From the NCBI RefSeq assembly GCF_001649575.2, contig NC_051443.1, forward strand, positions 1,093,516 to 1,157,515: 64,000 bases of DNA, written 5' to 3'. Position numbers and translations under genes: made by a program. Under the pieces are notes generated by a model. The model did not search any database. It was not told where the DNA came from and was given only the letters and a program-made list of their open reading frames with translations. This DNA comes from Kryptolebias marmoratus. Taxonomy: Eukaryota > Chordata > Actinopteri > Cyprinodontiformes > Rivulidae. Below, piece after piece: positions 1 through 10,930 of this stretch (positions are counted from its first letter, which is position 1; each line of letters starts with the position of its first letter).

Positions 1-120
1 ATTCCCCCGGAGGAGCTGGCCCAAGTGGCTGGGGAGAGGGAAGTCTGGGTCTCCCTGCTTAGGCTGCTGCCCCCGCGACCCGACCCCGGATAAGCGGAAG
101 AGAATGGATGGATGGATGGA
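1..120 (+). mobile_element. 3' end of a Rex3-type (RTE clade) LINE
   Basis: The segment ends with a GGATAAGCGGAAGAGAATGG stretch and a short GGAT tandem tail, the GATG-repeat tail described for fish Rex3. The same 3' end occurs in the opposite orientation at 42542. It abuts a Tc1 fragment at about 121, so it appears to have inserted into that element. The 5' part lies outside the window. Confidence 0.7.
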
Positions 121-375
121 TTCCACCACATCCCAAAAGGGATCAATTTGATTGAAATCTAGTGACTGAGGAGGCCATTAGAGGTCAGTGAATCAAGACT
201 CATCATGCCAGGAAATCTGTTTCTAACCCCCCTCTTTAATTTTGGTAAGCTTGTATGCAGCCTCATTTTCCTGTTCTTAGCTAACAGGTGTGGCACCGAG
301 TGAGGACTTCTACTGACATAGCCCACCTGCTTCAAGGTTGGACATGTTATGTGTTTAGACATGGTATTCTGCAGA
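121..375 (-). mobile_element. Tc1-family transposase fragment
   Basis: A minus-strand reading gives CPTLKQVGYVSRSPHSVPHL, a Tc1 transposase N-terminal-half segment, and the remaining part matches the region before the last catalytic Glu. It is the same subfamily as the copy at 23700-24554 and, like it, has lost the middle of the gene. Confidence 0.65.
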
Positions 376-404
376 CTTTTGTTTAAACCGAGTTTGAACT
401 TGTT

Positions 405-912
405 GCAACTTTAGCTATTACAGGACTTTTGTTTTTTTCTTAAGCTTTTAGCTAGTCTTTTGGTACTTTTAGCTTGTAACTAGCCTTTCCTTACATTTAG
501 ATTTTTGCCAGCTTTTGGTACTTTTAGCTTGTAACTAGCCTTTCCTTACATTTAGATTTTTGCCAGCTTTTGATACTTTTAGCTCTTAACAACCATTTGC
601 AAATTTTAACTTTTAGGTACCATTTTACTCCATTTTGCTTTTAGTTCACTTTTTGTTACATTTAGCTAGCCTTATAGATCCTAACTAGTCTGTTGCTACT
701 TTTAGCTTTTGGCTAATCCTTTGCTGCTTTTAGCTATTATTTCGCGGCTTTTAGCTTCTAGCTACAATTTTGCTACTTTTAGCATTTAGTAGCCTTTTGC
801 TACTCTTAGCTTTTAGCTAGTGTTATGCTATTTTTACCAAGCATTTGTTTTTGTTTATTTGTTTGTTTGTTTGCTTGTTTTTAGCTACTGTTCTACTTAT
901 TTTAGTTGTAAC
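405..912. repeat. AGCTTTTAGCTA-type degenerate minisatellite
   Basis: Many imperfect copies of a ~20-25-bp unit built from TTTTGCTA, CTTTTAGCTT and TTAGCTA. A ~60-bp sub-block is duplicated nearly exactly around 468-590. A second array of the same family is at 29071-29310. The Gypsy element at 918-8189 inserted at its edge, and the family's flanking sequence (TCAGCTTCTTTAGCAA) resumes at about 8199. Confidence 0.75.
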
Positions 913-917
913 AACTC

Positions 918-1146
918 TGTTGTGGCAGTTGGAATAAAATAAGAGATGACGATTTAAAGTAATAAACTTTATTGCAGTAATTGCTGAGGCTCTATTGTAT
1001 TGATCACAGTTCTCTGTATATTTACACTGTCCTTCAACACAGTTTCTTCCGCCCTATGCCACAATAGTAGCACCTTCAGGTAACAAGGAGAAACAACCGC
1101 AAAAAAGCAGAGCAACTATGCATGAACTATGTACAACTCCAGCTCA
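918..1146 (-). repeat. 3' LTR of the Gypsy element
   Basis: It aligns with 7957-8189 through shared blocks such as GGAATAAAATAAGAGATGA versus GTAATAAAATAGGAGATAA and the CAAGGAG..AGCAGAGCAA segment. The two LTRs have diverged substantially, so the insertion is old. Confidence 0.75.
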
Positions 1147-1339
1147 AACTGACCCAAAGTTACAAGGGCTTCTCTACCTTTCATTGTCTCTCTCTCTCTT
1201 GAAGGCTTCAGGAGGGTTAAGTAGAACTGTAGAAGAAAAAAGACTGGAAGACTTCTGTAATAGCATCTGACCTGATGGCATGTTTGTAATAAAGTTCATG
1301 AGTTTACCACTCATCTCCTATATTTCATTTACAACCACC

Positions 1340-1840
1340 ACAACAGAACCCTCGAAACTTGACAGGTTGTCATGGTGTAGATGAAACACTTGTAGTTTTA
1401 TCACATGCCTGACAGATGGTGTATGATGACAAGACTATGTAGACAAAATTGTCCATATGTGGCCACCACTAAAGTTCTTTAAAGCATTGTTTAGAGCAAA
1501 CTATACTCCGGTATCCTTCATGAGCCATGTGCACGACATTTTCTTGCAGAGACGTGGGGTCTCCTACACAAGGAAATAAGGTTTGACTTCTCCAGGAAGG
1601 GGCTTCTCCACTTTGGACCATCCTGAGTGGGTGATTTGGACAGTTTTTTTTAGTTCAGGACAGTCTTCACATTCAGCTTTAAAATCAGCATGTGATAGTG
1701 CAGTCAGGAGAGAAGAGATTTCAGCTATCTCTGTAATCAAGCCCTGCTCACAATGTTCAACTGTATTAATGGTGCTCATAGGAACACATGATAAGCAGTC
1801 CGCCATGATGTTCTGACTTCTTGGTCAGTACTGCATGTTG
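1340..1840 (-). pseudogene. Gypsy pol fragment: RNase H-integrase linker
   Basis: The 80-codon frame 1564-1806 contains ADCLSCVP and TEIAEISSLLTALSHADFK, the linker between RNase H and integrase in Ty3/Gypsy pol. The sequence left of it (1340-1560) should be integrase but is too decayed to read. Confidence 0.6.
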
Positions 1841-2214
1841 TACTGGAAACACATCAGTCTAGCTGATGAGCGTGCAATCTCTTGGCTGGAGACAAGGTGT
1901 GCAACGCAAAAGCAGGGTTTGTCCCAGTGTAATATTAGACTGGCGGGTCCCCAGGCTTTGCTGACTCGGCCGCCAGGCTAAGCTCTGCTTTTTTATTATA
2001 AATACGTCATTTTTTATACACATTTTTTCCACTCGCAACCCCAAAACTGCTACCTTTATCTACCTCACTGCGCGAGGATGCGCGCACCAACAGTGACGCA
2101 ATCGCGTTGTCCCCACCCCTGCGCAAAGGTTCGACGCAGTGTCATGGCGCGTGGTTGTGCACCTCCTAGTTTTTGTAACTTGGGGCGGACGGCATGCACC
2201 GCGCTCCATTCAAA

Positions 2215-2361
2215 ATGGACGATTTTGGTGCTCTAGCGGAGCTGGTTCGCCTGTATCTGCATTTACATGATCCCTCTGTGAGAGATCACAAAGATAATCA
2301 AACGGTTCCAAACTCACAGAAGGAGATTACTGCTGCAGCCGATAAAAAGGAGGGTTTATAG
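2215..2361 (+). pseudogene. MADF-domain fragment of a Harbinger-like transposon
   Basis: A 48-codon frame from ATG to TAG reads MDDFGALAELVRLYLHLHDP and continues SVRDHKDNQTVPNSQKEI. This matches the start of a MADF (Myb-like) DNA-binding domain, as in the accessory protein of fish PIF/Harbinger elements. The domain is cut off after about 40 residues. The GC-rich leader upstream (about 2050-2210) contrasts with the surrounding AT-rich DNA. Terminal repeats were not established. Confidence 0.5.
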
Positions 2362-2523
2362 AAATATTGGTCCTATGATGGTCGAATCACAGCTAAAGCA
2401 AATAAATCAATGAAAGTCAAACTGAATGCTTTAAGTTTAAACATCCTCTCTGTATCACAGCCAGAAACACAACAGGTCTTCCTCCTGAATACATGCAGCC
2501 ATATTTGATGTGACAACCATCTA

Positions 2524-3480
2524 CTGTATTTTCTGCACCATAAGGCGCACTGGATTATAAGGTGCATGCTAAAACATACGGTCTACAAAAAAAAAGGTCA
2601 CAGAAGCAAAACAGTGAGTTTGGTTGAACTTTATTCTACTGTGTAACAATTATTTTACATATTATTTTTTATCATTCTTCTTCCACAAATCCATCAAAGT
2701 CCTCATCTTCTGTCTGAATTGAACAGCTGGGCAGTTTCACCATCAAACATGCTCGGTTCCCTCTCATCATTGTCGGAGTCAGTCTCGTTGCCAGGGGGCC
2801 GTTCAGCAATGATGCTGGCTTTCGTGAAAGCTCGGACAATATTTAAAGCAGATACCTTAGTCCAGGCATCCACAATCCATTCACATATGATGGCGTAACT
2901 CACCCGGCACTGCCCCGGTCTTAGTAAACGTGTGTTCGCTGTCGGTCATCTGTCACTCCCACGCCACTCGCAACTTCACTTTGAACGCCCTGTTTACACC
3001 AACGTCCAGCAGTTGGAGTTCTTTTTTAATCCTCCCGGAATGATGGCAAGCTCCGAATTGTATTATATTACATAATGTTCTCTGATTGGTTTATCGCTGC
3101 CAGCGTATGTACCGGTACTGTACACATTACCGTACATCCCTGTGTCACGGACGTATTTTGGAATTCAGTGCAGACATAAGGTGCACCGCCAATTTTTGTA
3201 TAAATTTAAGGCTTTTATGTGCGCCTTATTGACTGGAAAATACAGCACTCTCCTTTTTACGGTATTTCCACTGGTTACGTATCGTACTGCCCTCTGTCTT
3301 TTTGGAGAATATTGCACCGACGTAAGCTCCAAGTATAAACGCCTCCACCGTGCGCTCAGGTCCGAGTGCTGTTCACGGAGCCCTGCGGGACTCTAATGAG
3401 CCCTGAGGCCGAGCCTCCTTCAGCTACCTGGAGTTAGCAATAAACATTGATCGAGCGGGTTTAACCAAAAATGGTTAGTT
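2524..3480 (-). mobile_element. pogo-like (Tc1/mariner superfamily) element with ATAAGGCGCAC motifs
   Basis: 2524-2550 and 3220-3245 are inverted copies of a CTGTATTTTC...ATAAGGCGCAC terminus, with TA next to the left end. The minus frame 2703-2903 reads ICEWIVDAWTKVSALNIVRAF and then an acidic ETDSDNDEREPS segment, resembling the C-terminus of pogo/Tigger transposases. A CLFGEYCT segment at 3290-3390 recurs at 63090-63205. Confidence 0.55.
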
Positions 3481-3980
3481 GAGCTGAAAATCAGCAGGTG
3501 GCTTTGCAAGACTGAATACGGTAAGCATGTTTTGTACTTAGTGAAAATTATTAATGTCATGTGCTAATTTATCTTTGTTAACAGTAAAATGATGCTATTA
3601 AATTCATCATTAGATATGCTTTTTTTTGTTGTTCCATGTAGTGATCCAACATGCAGCCTGTGCCACAAAAAGCACAGTACAGTACAGCATCTGTCTGTTT
3701 GTCAGAGTTCTCTGTTGTTATTCATTGGCCTGGAAGTGAGACGTGTGTTGGTGCTTTGTTTGCACTTTTTCATTTATGTTCATTTAATTTATTTGTAAAT
3801 GTGACTTAAATTAGGCTTCAAATTAGGTGCAAACAATTAGTATTTATTTTAATTGTATTTTTGTTTTAAAAAGTATTTCATAAGTCCTTTTTTGTAAAAC
3901 TGTAGTTGTGTAAATATTTGGCACAAATATCTTACAATATCACATAATAAATAGCCATATTTTCAACTATCCTGTCAACT

Positions 3981-4740
3981 TTAATCATTTTTTATTAAAT
4001 CACGGTCGGCTGGCGATCGGCCACCTACCACCGTGTTTAGCCTCTTTTCTGGGGGAAACCCTACAAAAGCAATAATGTGTTTCTCATCATCTGACTGTAA
4101 CTGTGTAAAATCAGCTCTTAATCCATAGTCTGAGCCCTCTTTTTTGATGAATGTTGCAAGTTCAGGGTTGTTGATGGCAAGTGCTGGTCTTTTGAGGAGC
4201 ATTGTTTTAAAATCATTGAAACTTTTATTTGCTGCATCAGTCCATTTTAGTTCAGCTCAAGTATTTATTCAAAGTAACTCTTGCAGTGGCTCAACCACTG
4301 TTGCATCACTTGGTAGAAACTTGCTGAACCAGGAGGTTAAGTCCAAGAACAAACAAGAGCTGCATTATCTTTTGGTGCAGGAGGTTCAGCAATAACAGTC
4401 AGGTGATCTGGACTGTGGCATGTCAAATCACCAGGCCCTCCTTAGTGACCACATGTCCCAAACACATGATACTTGACTGGCCAAAAAAGTTTTTGTTGAA
4501 GTTGAGTTGTAGACCCATGTCTTTAAGATGTTAAAGAACAGATTGTAGGTGTTCCTTGGAGTCTCTATACACTATAATATCATCCAAATAGTTCAGGACT
4601 CCTGGCAAATCTTTTACAATTGTGTGCATCATCATCTTTTGAAAGGGAGATGGTTCTGAAGCCAAAAGGAAGTTGTGTGAACTATAAAAGTCTCATACGT
4701 TATGGACACAGTAAGACTGTGTCTACTGGGGTGGAGAGGC
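3981..4740 (-). pseudogene. Gypsy pol fragment: reverse transcriptase and RNase H
   Basis: RT is recognisable from the active-site motif YLDDIIVY at 4567-4590 and flanking frame fragments. RNase H begins in 3981-4202 with LKRPALAINNPELATF and DYGLRADFTQ, where a catalytic Asp is expected. Stops and frameshifts separate the pieces. Confidence 0.7.
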
Positions 4741-4929
4741 TATTGGTGGTAAAATGAGTTTAACTAGAGGACTCACCCATTCAGATCTGTCCACTGGTTC
4801 AGTGGCGGCTGCTTGGAGTAAATGCTTGAGCTCTGCTGAAACCTCTTCATGTACACTGTGTGGCAGACATCTTTTTGGCATACAGGTTGCACTTTTTGTT
4901 TACTTGAACTTTGTGAATGGTAAATGGAC

Positions 4930-5180
4930 TGCACTTATGTAGAAACGTTCTAGGCAACCAAGCTTCTCAAAGTACCTTTACAACACAGTCTGTGCCCTCA
5001 TTTACAAACCACACACACATTCATACAGCCAAGCGATGCTGAATAAATCATTCAATATAGTGGCTTAGATCGCATTCATACACCATTGGGGCACATTGGA
5101 GGCAATGAGGGGTTTAGTGTCTTGCCATGGATACTTCAGCATGGACTGCATGCTGCCTGTAATTGAACCTCTGACACTTG
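4930..5180. repeat. dispersed fish repeat (AAATGGACTGCAC...CTTGCCATGGATACTTC)
   Basis: Contains the AATGGACTGCACTTATGTAG and TCAAAGTACCTTTACAACAC words and the GTGTCTTGCCATGGATAC block of a very common teleost repeat. A related word (TTTATATAGCACTTTTCAGC with ACTCAAAGTGCTT) occurs at 55600-55650. Classification is uncertain. Confidence 0.45.
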
Positions 5181-5442
5181 TTAAAGGACAGCAGTCCCTG
5201 CTCAGTGGACTAGTGCTAGAGTGTCCGCCCTGAAACTGGGAGGTTGTGGGTTCAATCCCCAGCCAGGTCATACCAAAGACTGTGAAAGTGGGACATGTTG
5301 CCACCCTGCTTGACACTCAGCATTAAGGGTTAGAATTGGGGGTTTAGATTACCAAATGATTCCTGAGCTTGGCACCGCTGCTGCTCACTGCTACCTCAGG
5401 GGATGGGTCAAATGCAGAAAACAAATTTGGCACACTCAGGTA

Positions 5443-6729
5443 CACTCCTGATCAAAATCTTAAGACCACTTAAAAAACTGCAAGAATTTGCATTTTGCAC
5501 TATTGGATCTTAAGAAGGTTCTAAGTAGAGTTTCACAATGTTAAAGTAAAAAATCAGTGCAAGAGACAAGAACTTTTGAGCGGGGAATTAATTAAAAACT
5601 GCATTTACACTCAAACAGGATTTTTTTCAGATGATCAAAAGTTTAAGACCATAGCTCAAAAAAAAAAACCCAAAACAGAAATCAAAGTGTCAAAAAAAAG
5701 GAGTCAGCAATGAGTAGCTCCACCATTCTTGTTGATGACTTCAAACAATCATTTAGGCATGCTTGATGCTAGTGTTTCCAGGAGGCTAATGGGAACATTG
5801 CTCCAAGTGTTGAAGATGGCTTCACGAAGGGCATCCACTGTCTGGAACTGGTGTCCATTTTTGTAAACTTCCCTTGCCATCCATCCCCAAATGTTCTCAA
5901 TTGGGTTTAGATCCGGGGAACATCAGAGAATAACATCACTCTTTTGGACCATCCTGCAGGATGGTCCAAAAGAGTGATGTTATTCTCTTGGAAGAACTCC
6001 TTTGTCAGGCGGGCATTGTGAACTGTTGAAAAACCCAATCATTACCACACCGACGAGGGCCCTCAGTCATGAGGGATGCCCGCTGCAACATCTCCACATN
6101 NNNNNNNNNNNNNNNNNNNNNNNNNNNNNNNNNNNNNNNNNNNNNNNNNNNNNNNNNNNNNNNNNNNNNNNNNNNNNNNNNNNNNNNNNNNNNNNNNNNN
6201 NNNNNNNNNNNNNNNNNNNNNNNNNNNNNNNNNNNNNNNNNNNNNNNNNNNNNNNNNNNNNNNNNNNNNNNNNNNNNNNNNNNNNNNNNNNNNNNNNNNN
6301 NNNNNNNNNNNNNNNNNNNNNNNNNNNNNNNNNNNNNNNNNNNNNNNNNNNNNNNNNNNNNNNNNNNNNNNNNNNNNNNNNNNNNNNNNNNNNNNNNNNN
6401 NGAAGCCCTTCTCTCGCAGATGCTGTCTGATGGTTATTGGGCTGCAGTCAGCACCAGTAATGGCCTTAATTTGGGTAGAGGATCGTCCCGTGTCTTGACG
6501 GACAGCCAATCGGATCCTGCGGCTCAGAGCTGGTGAAATTTTTTTGGGTCTACCACTTCACTTTTTTGTTCCATAACCCTCAGGATCATCCCCGCTCAAA
6601 AGTTCTTGTCTCTTGCACTGATTTTTTCCTTTAACATTGTGAAGCTCTACTTAGAACCTTAAGATGCAATAGTGCAAAATGCAAATTCTTGCAATTTTTT
6701 GACTGATTTTAAGATTTTGATCAGGAGTG
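5443..6729 (-). mobile_element. Tc1 transposon inserted in the SINE
   Basis: Ends are CACTCCTGATCAAAAT and its inverted copy, flanked by TA at 5441-5442 and 6730-6731. The inverted ends extend about 200 bp with a second related block (TCAGTGCAAGAGACAAGAAC), an IR/DR layout. Transposase is on the minus strand: HTH segment SSTQIKAITGADCSPITIRQ at the right and the NPIENIWGWMAREVYKNG tail at the left. 302 N lie in the middle and a palindrome breaks the frame before the SPDLNPIEN motif. Confidence 0.85.
6100..6401. other. assembly gap (N)
   Basis: 302 N inside the Tc1 transposase. Long open frames that appear to cross it are artefacts. Confidence 0.99.
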
Positions 6730-7612
6730 TATGTGACAATCAGTGCATCTTTCTTTCTTTCTTTCTAACCACTGATCCACAGCCTTAAAGGTTCATCCCT
6801 TTACCCAACTTCGATGAGTGTGACGAACCCATTGACACATTTAAGATGGTGGGTTGAAGCAGAATCAACATTATTCACCCTGCAAGTTTTTTTGTGTCAG
6901 GGAGAGGTAGTGGAGGCAGGCAGTGACAAGTAGGTCACCTTTTACATGTGACTACTTTAACTTCGGGTTCTGTCAGTACGCATTGTGAAAATGTTGCTTG
7001 TAGACAGTTTCTGGTAAAATACATACAGAATCTCTAGTGTCTACAATTAATTCCAGGTGCTTCTATGTTCACTTTGCATGTGATTTTATCAAATGCTGCA
7101 GGAATCAGCTTAACATCATTCACACACAGTTCTATTAATTCAGGAACAACCACTTCTCACTACAGCCACAGGTGATTTGCATACTTTGGCAAAATGTCCC
7201 TCTTCTTGCAGTTATCACATTTTACATTACCAGCAAGACAGTTTTTGTCATTTGCCAGTTTTTTTTTTATCCACATCTGAACCAGTATTGTTCTTTATGA
7301 CTTGCCTATTTATAATGAACACAGGGTGGAGCCCCACATGTCTGAGTTCCTCCTCCTCACTCCTCTTTTCTGTCAAAAATGAGCACTGGCAGCATCTACA
7401 GTCTGTACAGTTGTAGGCAGGAGTGTACTCGTAGCTGAGAGCAGTGTATCATTTTTAACTGCTGCTTCCATTGGGGATTGTTTGTTTGTCTAGTGTAAGG
7501 TCCTCTTCTAGCAGTAACTTATCCTTCACAGCACTGAGTTAAACCAGAGCTGGTTTTCTAGTAGTTCACCTTCCATTAGTCCAAAATTACATGACGCAAC
7601 TACACATCTGAG

Positions 7613-7870
7613 CTAGGTAACATACTGGCACACATATTGAAGACATTTTCTTAATGTGTTTGTGCACGCCAATACATTAACTTTGTGGCCAACGTGTTTT
7701 TCAAATTCAGCCATGGCTTCATCAAATATTGTACCTTGTTCTGGTAGTGTGTAGAACAGGTGTTGTCCAGCTAGACTCATGCAGTGCGATAAAACGGCAC
7801 GTTGTCTTGCATCTGGCAATCTCCCCAAACATTCATAACGAGCCTGTAAATGTTGAATATTTTCTGCCAT
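7613..7870 (-). pseudogene. Gypsy gag fragment
   Basis: An 85-codon frame with the retrotransposon-gag pattern LPDARQRAVLSHC, then GQHLFYTLPEQGT, then an EKHVGHKVNVLAC segment. It begins at ATG about 90 bp inside the 5' LTR, where gag is expected. It ends early compared with an intact gag; a degenerate Cys-x2-Cys knuckle remnant follows at 7187-7219. Confidence 0.7.
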
Positions 7871-7956
7871 GTTGTAAATGGTGTAGTTGTTTTACCAACG
7901 TAATTTAGGAAAGGCAGTGAATCCGGTGCTGTATTGTTCATCCTCGTCACCAAATA

Positions 7957-8189
7957 TGCTGTAACAGTTGTAATAAAATAGGAGATAATGGTTTAAACTC
8001 AAACTTTATTCCAGTAACTGCTGAAACTGTTTTATTAAACATGGTTCTTTCTGTGTGGATTTACTCTGTCCTCTAACAGAGTTTCGGCTTCCCTGTGTCA
8101 ACACAAGAGTGCCCTCTGGTGACAAGGAGTTATAACAGCAAGAGAGCAGAGCAATAATGCATTTATTGTGTAAACCTGAAAACACAGCA
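7957..8189 (-). repeat. 5' LTR of the Gypsy element
   Basis: Partner of 918-1146. It is followed on its left by a short leader containing a TGGTGACGAGGATG stretch in the primer-binding-site position and then the gag frame on the minus strand. It ends CA, followed by the target duplicate AACTC. Confidence 0.75.
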
Positions 8190-8259
8190 AACTCATTTTC
8201 AGCTTCTTTAGCAATCTTCAGTCATTCCACTCTCAGCATTTACTCTACATTTTCAAAGA

Positions 8260-10180
8260 AACTGTTGGATTTTCTAATTCTAGTATATAAACGATCACTG
8301 TTGTATATTTGTGTGTAAAGTTTTTTTAGCTGTATAAAACCCACAAAATGTGAAGAGATTAGCATGAAGTTATGATTGCATTTTTTATATACTGCGTCAT
8401 AAATATACGCAGAATTTTAAAATGCAAATTAAACCTTTTTTTACACATTTGAGATTAGCTTCTAGGAGAAAAGAAACCCAGAAAGTACAGTTTTGCAAAC
8501 ATGTTATTGTCACAAGTCATCAAAGCACAAAGACTTGACTTATATTCACATAAACTTAAAATAAGTAAAGGTCTCTAGCTGTATTAGAGAAAATAAGTAA
8601 CAAATAAATATTTCACAATCTGGTCACAGTTTATTTTTCACTCTAATATTTTATTGGGATGAAAGTGCCTTATCATTTCAAAGTGTTATTATTCATTTTA
8701 CATAAATATAGTAAGGATTCACATAGGCTACATATCATTGTTTACAGTCAGTAAGCAGAGATAGAAACTAAATCTTTTTACTTCACATCTTCCTATAGGT
8801 TTGGTCTTTGCCCAACATGTAAAAACATCATAATGTACATATGTTCTTTTCATATGTAACTTTTCTACAACTAATGAGTTTCCCGTCATTATTTTACATT
8901 TCAAGAAGGTTTTGCAGCTCAGAACAAAATTTATTTAGTGGAACAAGAAGCAGAAAAAGTTTGCAGATCCCTGCCATAACATCTACACAGAATTTGGAAA
9001 CATGGGGTTTACAATTAAATATTTCTTTCCCAGCTGCAAAAACTGAATTTTAGCAAGCTGCTCTCATTAAATGAATTTTGTTAAATAATTTAAAAGAATC
9101 AGAATTCATCATTTCACAGCTTTTTCATTTTTATGTACTTCATTTGTGTATTATGTACATTCTATTTGTATTGTTTACTGCAATGAACGGCTGCATTAAT
9201 TAATATCAAACTAAAAAAACAGTTCATTCAGTATTATTAAAATTTTGGCTTTGCTAGTATATTTCACTGATCTTATTGATCTCAAACCAATAAATCTTCA
9301 GCAGCAAATATTGAGTTTTTTAAAATTAGTTTAAAGTAAATTTTCAATGTGTTTTGGAGTTCCTAAGTATAAAATTAAGGATGCTTTTTATTTTTCTTTC
9401 TTCATAGTTTTCCTTGATATAATTAGATGTGCTAATTTGTTTAAACATTAACAGAATTAAGTGGATTTTTAAAAGCCCTGAAAGATTATTGTATTCTTGA
9501 ATATTTCTATATTTGCATGTTTAGGCTTGGCTGTCTGCAGTGAGATAGAGGTGTTTTTGGTGCTGAGCAGGAGATGGGAACTGGGAAGATAGAGGAGAAA
9601 GAGAGTCCCTCAGGCGTGTCCGGGCTCTGATGGCTCCCCTGACAACCTCCTCTGTAATGGTCTCCCTCTCTCTCTCTGAGTGCTGTGAAATTGCAGCCTG
9701 GCTCTCTACAGCTGAGGACTCCGAGGAGACAAACGGCCTTTTAATTCAGAGCGCAGAGAGGTGACGGAGAGGGAGGCCCTAAGGGAGGGCTACCAATCAG
9801 ACATCCATCATACTAACCTCTCCCATGGGATCGGCCCTGCCAAAGAGGGGCCCCGGAGGTGGTCTAACATGTGTGTGAGCTCATATGCGTGTGCATGTGC
9901 ATGCCTTTGGGGTTGGGGTGACACAGTGTGGGGGCTGCAGGGTGAGGGAGGAGGGAGAACCGGTGTGCTCAGGTGTCTGGCTGTCACTGTGCAGAGTGGA
10001 AGGGACTTGAGCTGTGAAGTTGGGGGATGAATTGGGGTGTGGGGACAGTTTTTTCCCCCTCCACACCACACATTTATCTATTAACCTTTTTCTTTCTTTT
10101 TTTATTTTTTTTTTACTCTATAATTCCATCTAAAATAGAGGGCCCCAAATGGCGGACCTTATATATTTATGTTTTTTTTG
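8260..10180. other. noncoding, AT-rich; possible regulatory block at 9530-9870
   Basis: No gene or clear transposon. 9530-9870 is GC-elevated and non-repetitive (GGCCTTTTAATTCAGAGC near 9736), about 5.6 kb upstream of lhx5, and is a candidate conserved element. 9870-10070 is a GT/G-rich stretch. Confidence 0.5.
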
Positions 10181-10187
10181 TTACAGA

Positions 10188-10435
<248 letters not shown>

Positions 10436-10770
10436 AGTGAGTCAGTAACTAAAAAAGTATACATAATCTACCATTGAATTAAAGTTTTTTAACAGGCATG
10501 TCTTTAGAAAAAATCTTTTAATTCTGACCTTTATAATTTCCTTTGAAATTGACCATTTCTCTCTGCCAACTCCTGTAGCACCAGGAAGTCCGTTCGTATA
10601 ATATTTGAATTCATTGTGAGATTTGAAATTTGGCTTTTTAAACATAGCTTGCAGCCTTTTTTAGGGAAACTTTGTAAAACCTTTGCAGAATTTGGAGAGG
10701 ATAAGAAGACACAATACAAGTTGTGGACGATTTACATGTTTATGCCAATGAATTTTAGGCAATGCATTTT

Positions 10771-10930
10771 TTCTACAATTTATAGTAATTCATTTTAGGC
10801 AGCACAGCTTCTTCTTAGCATTTCATATTCATTCATTGTAGGTGCCACAGCTTTTCTACAATTTACAGTAATTCATTTTTGGTGGCACAGCTTTTTTTAG
10901 CATTTATAGCAAATTATTTTAGGTTTATTT
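10771..10930. repeat. two-copy ~83-bp tandem repeat
   Basis: Units starting TTCTACAATTTATAGTAATT (10771) and TTCTACAATTTACAGTAATT (10854) share the TTTAGG/GGTGGCACAGCTT and TTAGCATTT blocks. Confidence 0.7.

Larger units (their letters stand above)
5185..6770 (+). mobile_element. tRNA-derived SINE (V-SINE-like), split by a Tc1
   Basis: A pol III B box (GGTTCAATCCC, about 5250) sits in a tRNA-like head. It is followed by a conserved body (GGGATGGGTCAAATGCAG) and, after the Tc1 insertion, TGTGACAATCAGTG with a CTTT tail ending near 6770. The halves join cleanly at the TA duplicated by the Tc1. Confidence 0.6.
918..8189 (-). mobile_element. Ty3/Gypsy LTR retrotransposon, degenerate, with nested insertions
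   Basis: Two related LTRs of about 230 bp (918-1146 and 7957-8189) both start TG and end CA, and are flanked by a perfect 5-bp duplication AACTC (913-917 and 8190-8194). On the minus strand the order from the right is LTR, gag (7613-7870), a degraded zinc knuckle near 7187-7219, RT with YLDDIIVY (4567-4590), RNase H (3981-4202), the RNase H-integrase linker (1564-1806) and LTR. The interior is invaded by a MADF fragment, a pogo-like element, a SINE and a Tc1. Stops and gaps make it non-functional. Confidence 0.8.

Noticed and set aside
5185..5300. A functional tRNA gene at the B box
   Set aside because: The box belongs to a SINE head; A box and cloverleaf stems are degenerate and the SINE body follows directly.
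6002..6536. Open frames of 140-155 codons near 6.0-6.5 kb
   Set aside because: They run across 302 N in a Tc1 element and have no real coding support beyond the transposase ends on the minus strand.
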